Below, piece after piece: positions 63,848 to 64,000 of a stretch of 64,000 nt of DNA. A program made the translations under genes and the position numbers. Origin of the DNA: Sabellastarte sp. h YS-2021 (taxonomy: Eukaryota; Annelida; Polychaeta; Sabellida; Sabellidae); assembly GCA_964017235.1 (NCBI GenBank), contig OZ024936.1:12066496-12130495 (forward strand), read 5' to 3'. Below the pieces are notes generated by a model that saw nothing but the letters and a program-made list of their open reading frames with translations, was not told the origin of the DNA and searched no databases. How positions within the stretch are numbered: position 1 is the first letter of the stretch; every line of letters begins with the position of its first letter.

Positions 63848-64000
63848 TTGGTGTCCCTCGGAACGACCAAAATTGGCGTACTCAATGGTAAGGCATCTAC
63901 ACATGTACGACGAAATCCCCATTTAAAATCAATGGGAAATACTGTTTCTGCTCATATCTACGAAATTAAGGTCTTTAGACCCTACCCTGTTATATTGTAT
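63848..64000 (+). repeat. Partial type A monomer at right window edge
   Basis: The first 153 bases of an A unit, ending at GTTATATTGTAT. It carries CTCAATGG like the corresponding unit at 57811, so the 7-mer series continues beyond the window. Confidence 0.95.

Larger units (their letters stand above)
1..64000. repeat. Satellite DNA array, 193/201-bp monomers, head to tail
   Basis: The entire window is a tandem array. The anchor TTGGTGTCCCTCGG recurs every 193 bases (type A) or 201 bases (type B), always on the plus strand, giving 328 complete units plus a partial unit at each end. By eye most monomers differ from the consensus at zero to about five positions. No unique DNA, transposon, inversion or gene interrupts the array, and it continues past both window ends. 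The consensus type A unit has 60 A, 54 T, 43 C and 36 G (40.9% GC) and seven CpG sites. Known families with this layout (tandem units near nucleosome length arranged in higher-order repeats) are eukaryotic centromeric or heterochromatic satellites; that this one is centromeric is inference. I do not recognise the family or species. Confidence 0.97.

Noticed and set aside
1-64000. CRISPR array
   Set aside because: Repeats are contiguous 193/201-bp units with no unique spacers; nothing resembles 25-40 bp repeats separated by distinct sequences, and no cas genes are present.

Overview
The whole 64,000-base window is one uninterrupted satellite DNA array. A unit of about 193 bp repeats head to tail in a single orientation from the first base to the last. 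Reading each unit from the conserved TTGGTGTCCCTCGG, I count 328 complete monomers (starts 50 to 63,656), a 49-base tail of a monomer at the left edge (1-49) and a 153-base partial monomer at the right edge (63,848-64,000). The lengths sum exactly to the window. I see no gene, RNA gene, transposon, inversion or unique sequence, and no array edge. The architecture fits a eukaryotic centromeric, pericentromeric or other heterochromatic block. The consensus monomer is 40.9% GC and close to a nucleosome repeat in length. I cannot name the species or the satellite family.

There are two monomer types. Type A (193 bp, 265 copies) and type B (201 bp, 63 copies) are nearly identical except for one cassette. 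After GGTAAGGCA, A carries a 17-bp segment (TCTACACATGTACGACG) and B carries an unrelated-looking 25-bp segment (CCTGTACTAG...GCATGGCA). Other length classes are rare: 194 bp (six A units with an extra A in the A-tract), one 202-bp B unit with the same extra A, 192 bp (nine units with one base lost) and 185 bp (one unit with an 8-bp deletion).

Shared single-base variants show several generations of higher-order repeats (HORs). From left to right: a 9-mer in two copies (1,023-4,530); a very long superunit in two copies of 28 and 31 monomers (7,242-12,671 and 12,672-18,671); a chimeric block (18,864-22,965) that joins the 9-mer family to a 780-bp tetramer; a 15-mer in two copies (23,352-29,132); nested 5-mers and 6-mers (31,858-38,105); a 1,166-bp 6-mer in three copies, one with an extra monomer (39,682-43,372); a B-rich mosaic (43,373-50,834); and a family of 7- to 10-mers (50,835-59,353, resuming at 62,691). 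A 1,576-bp block at 38,106-39,681 recurs at the same length at 61,115-62,690.

The features act as a recombining array, not as a gene set. Unequal exchange and conversion account for the HORs, and B cassettes move among otherwise shared backgrounds. Recurrent transitions at CpG sites suggest cytosine methylation. Short open reading frames in every unit are by-products of the repeat. I found no gene-encoded new system. The A/B cassette dichotomy and the layered HOR history are the most interesting content.
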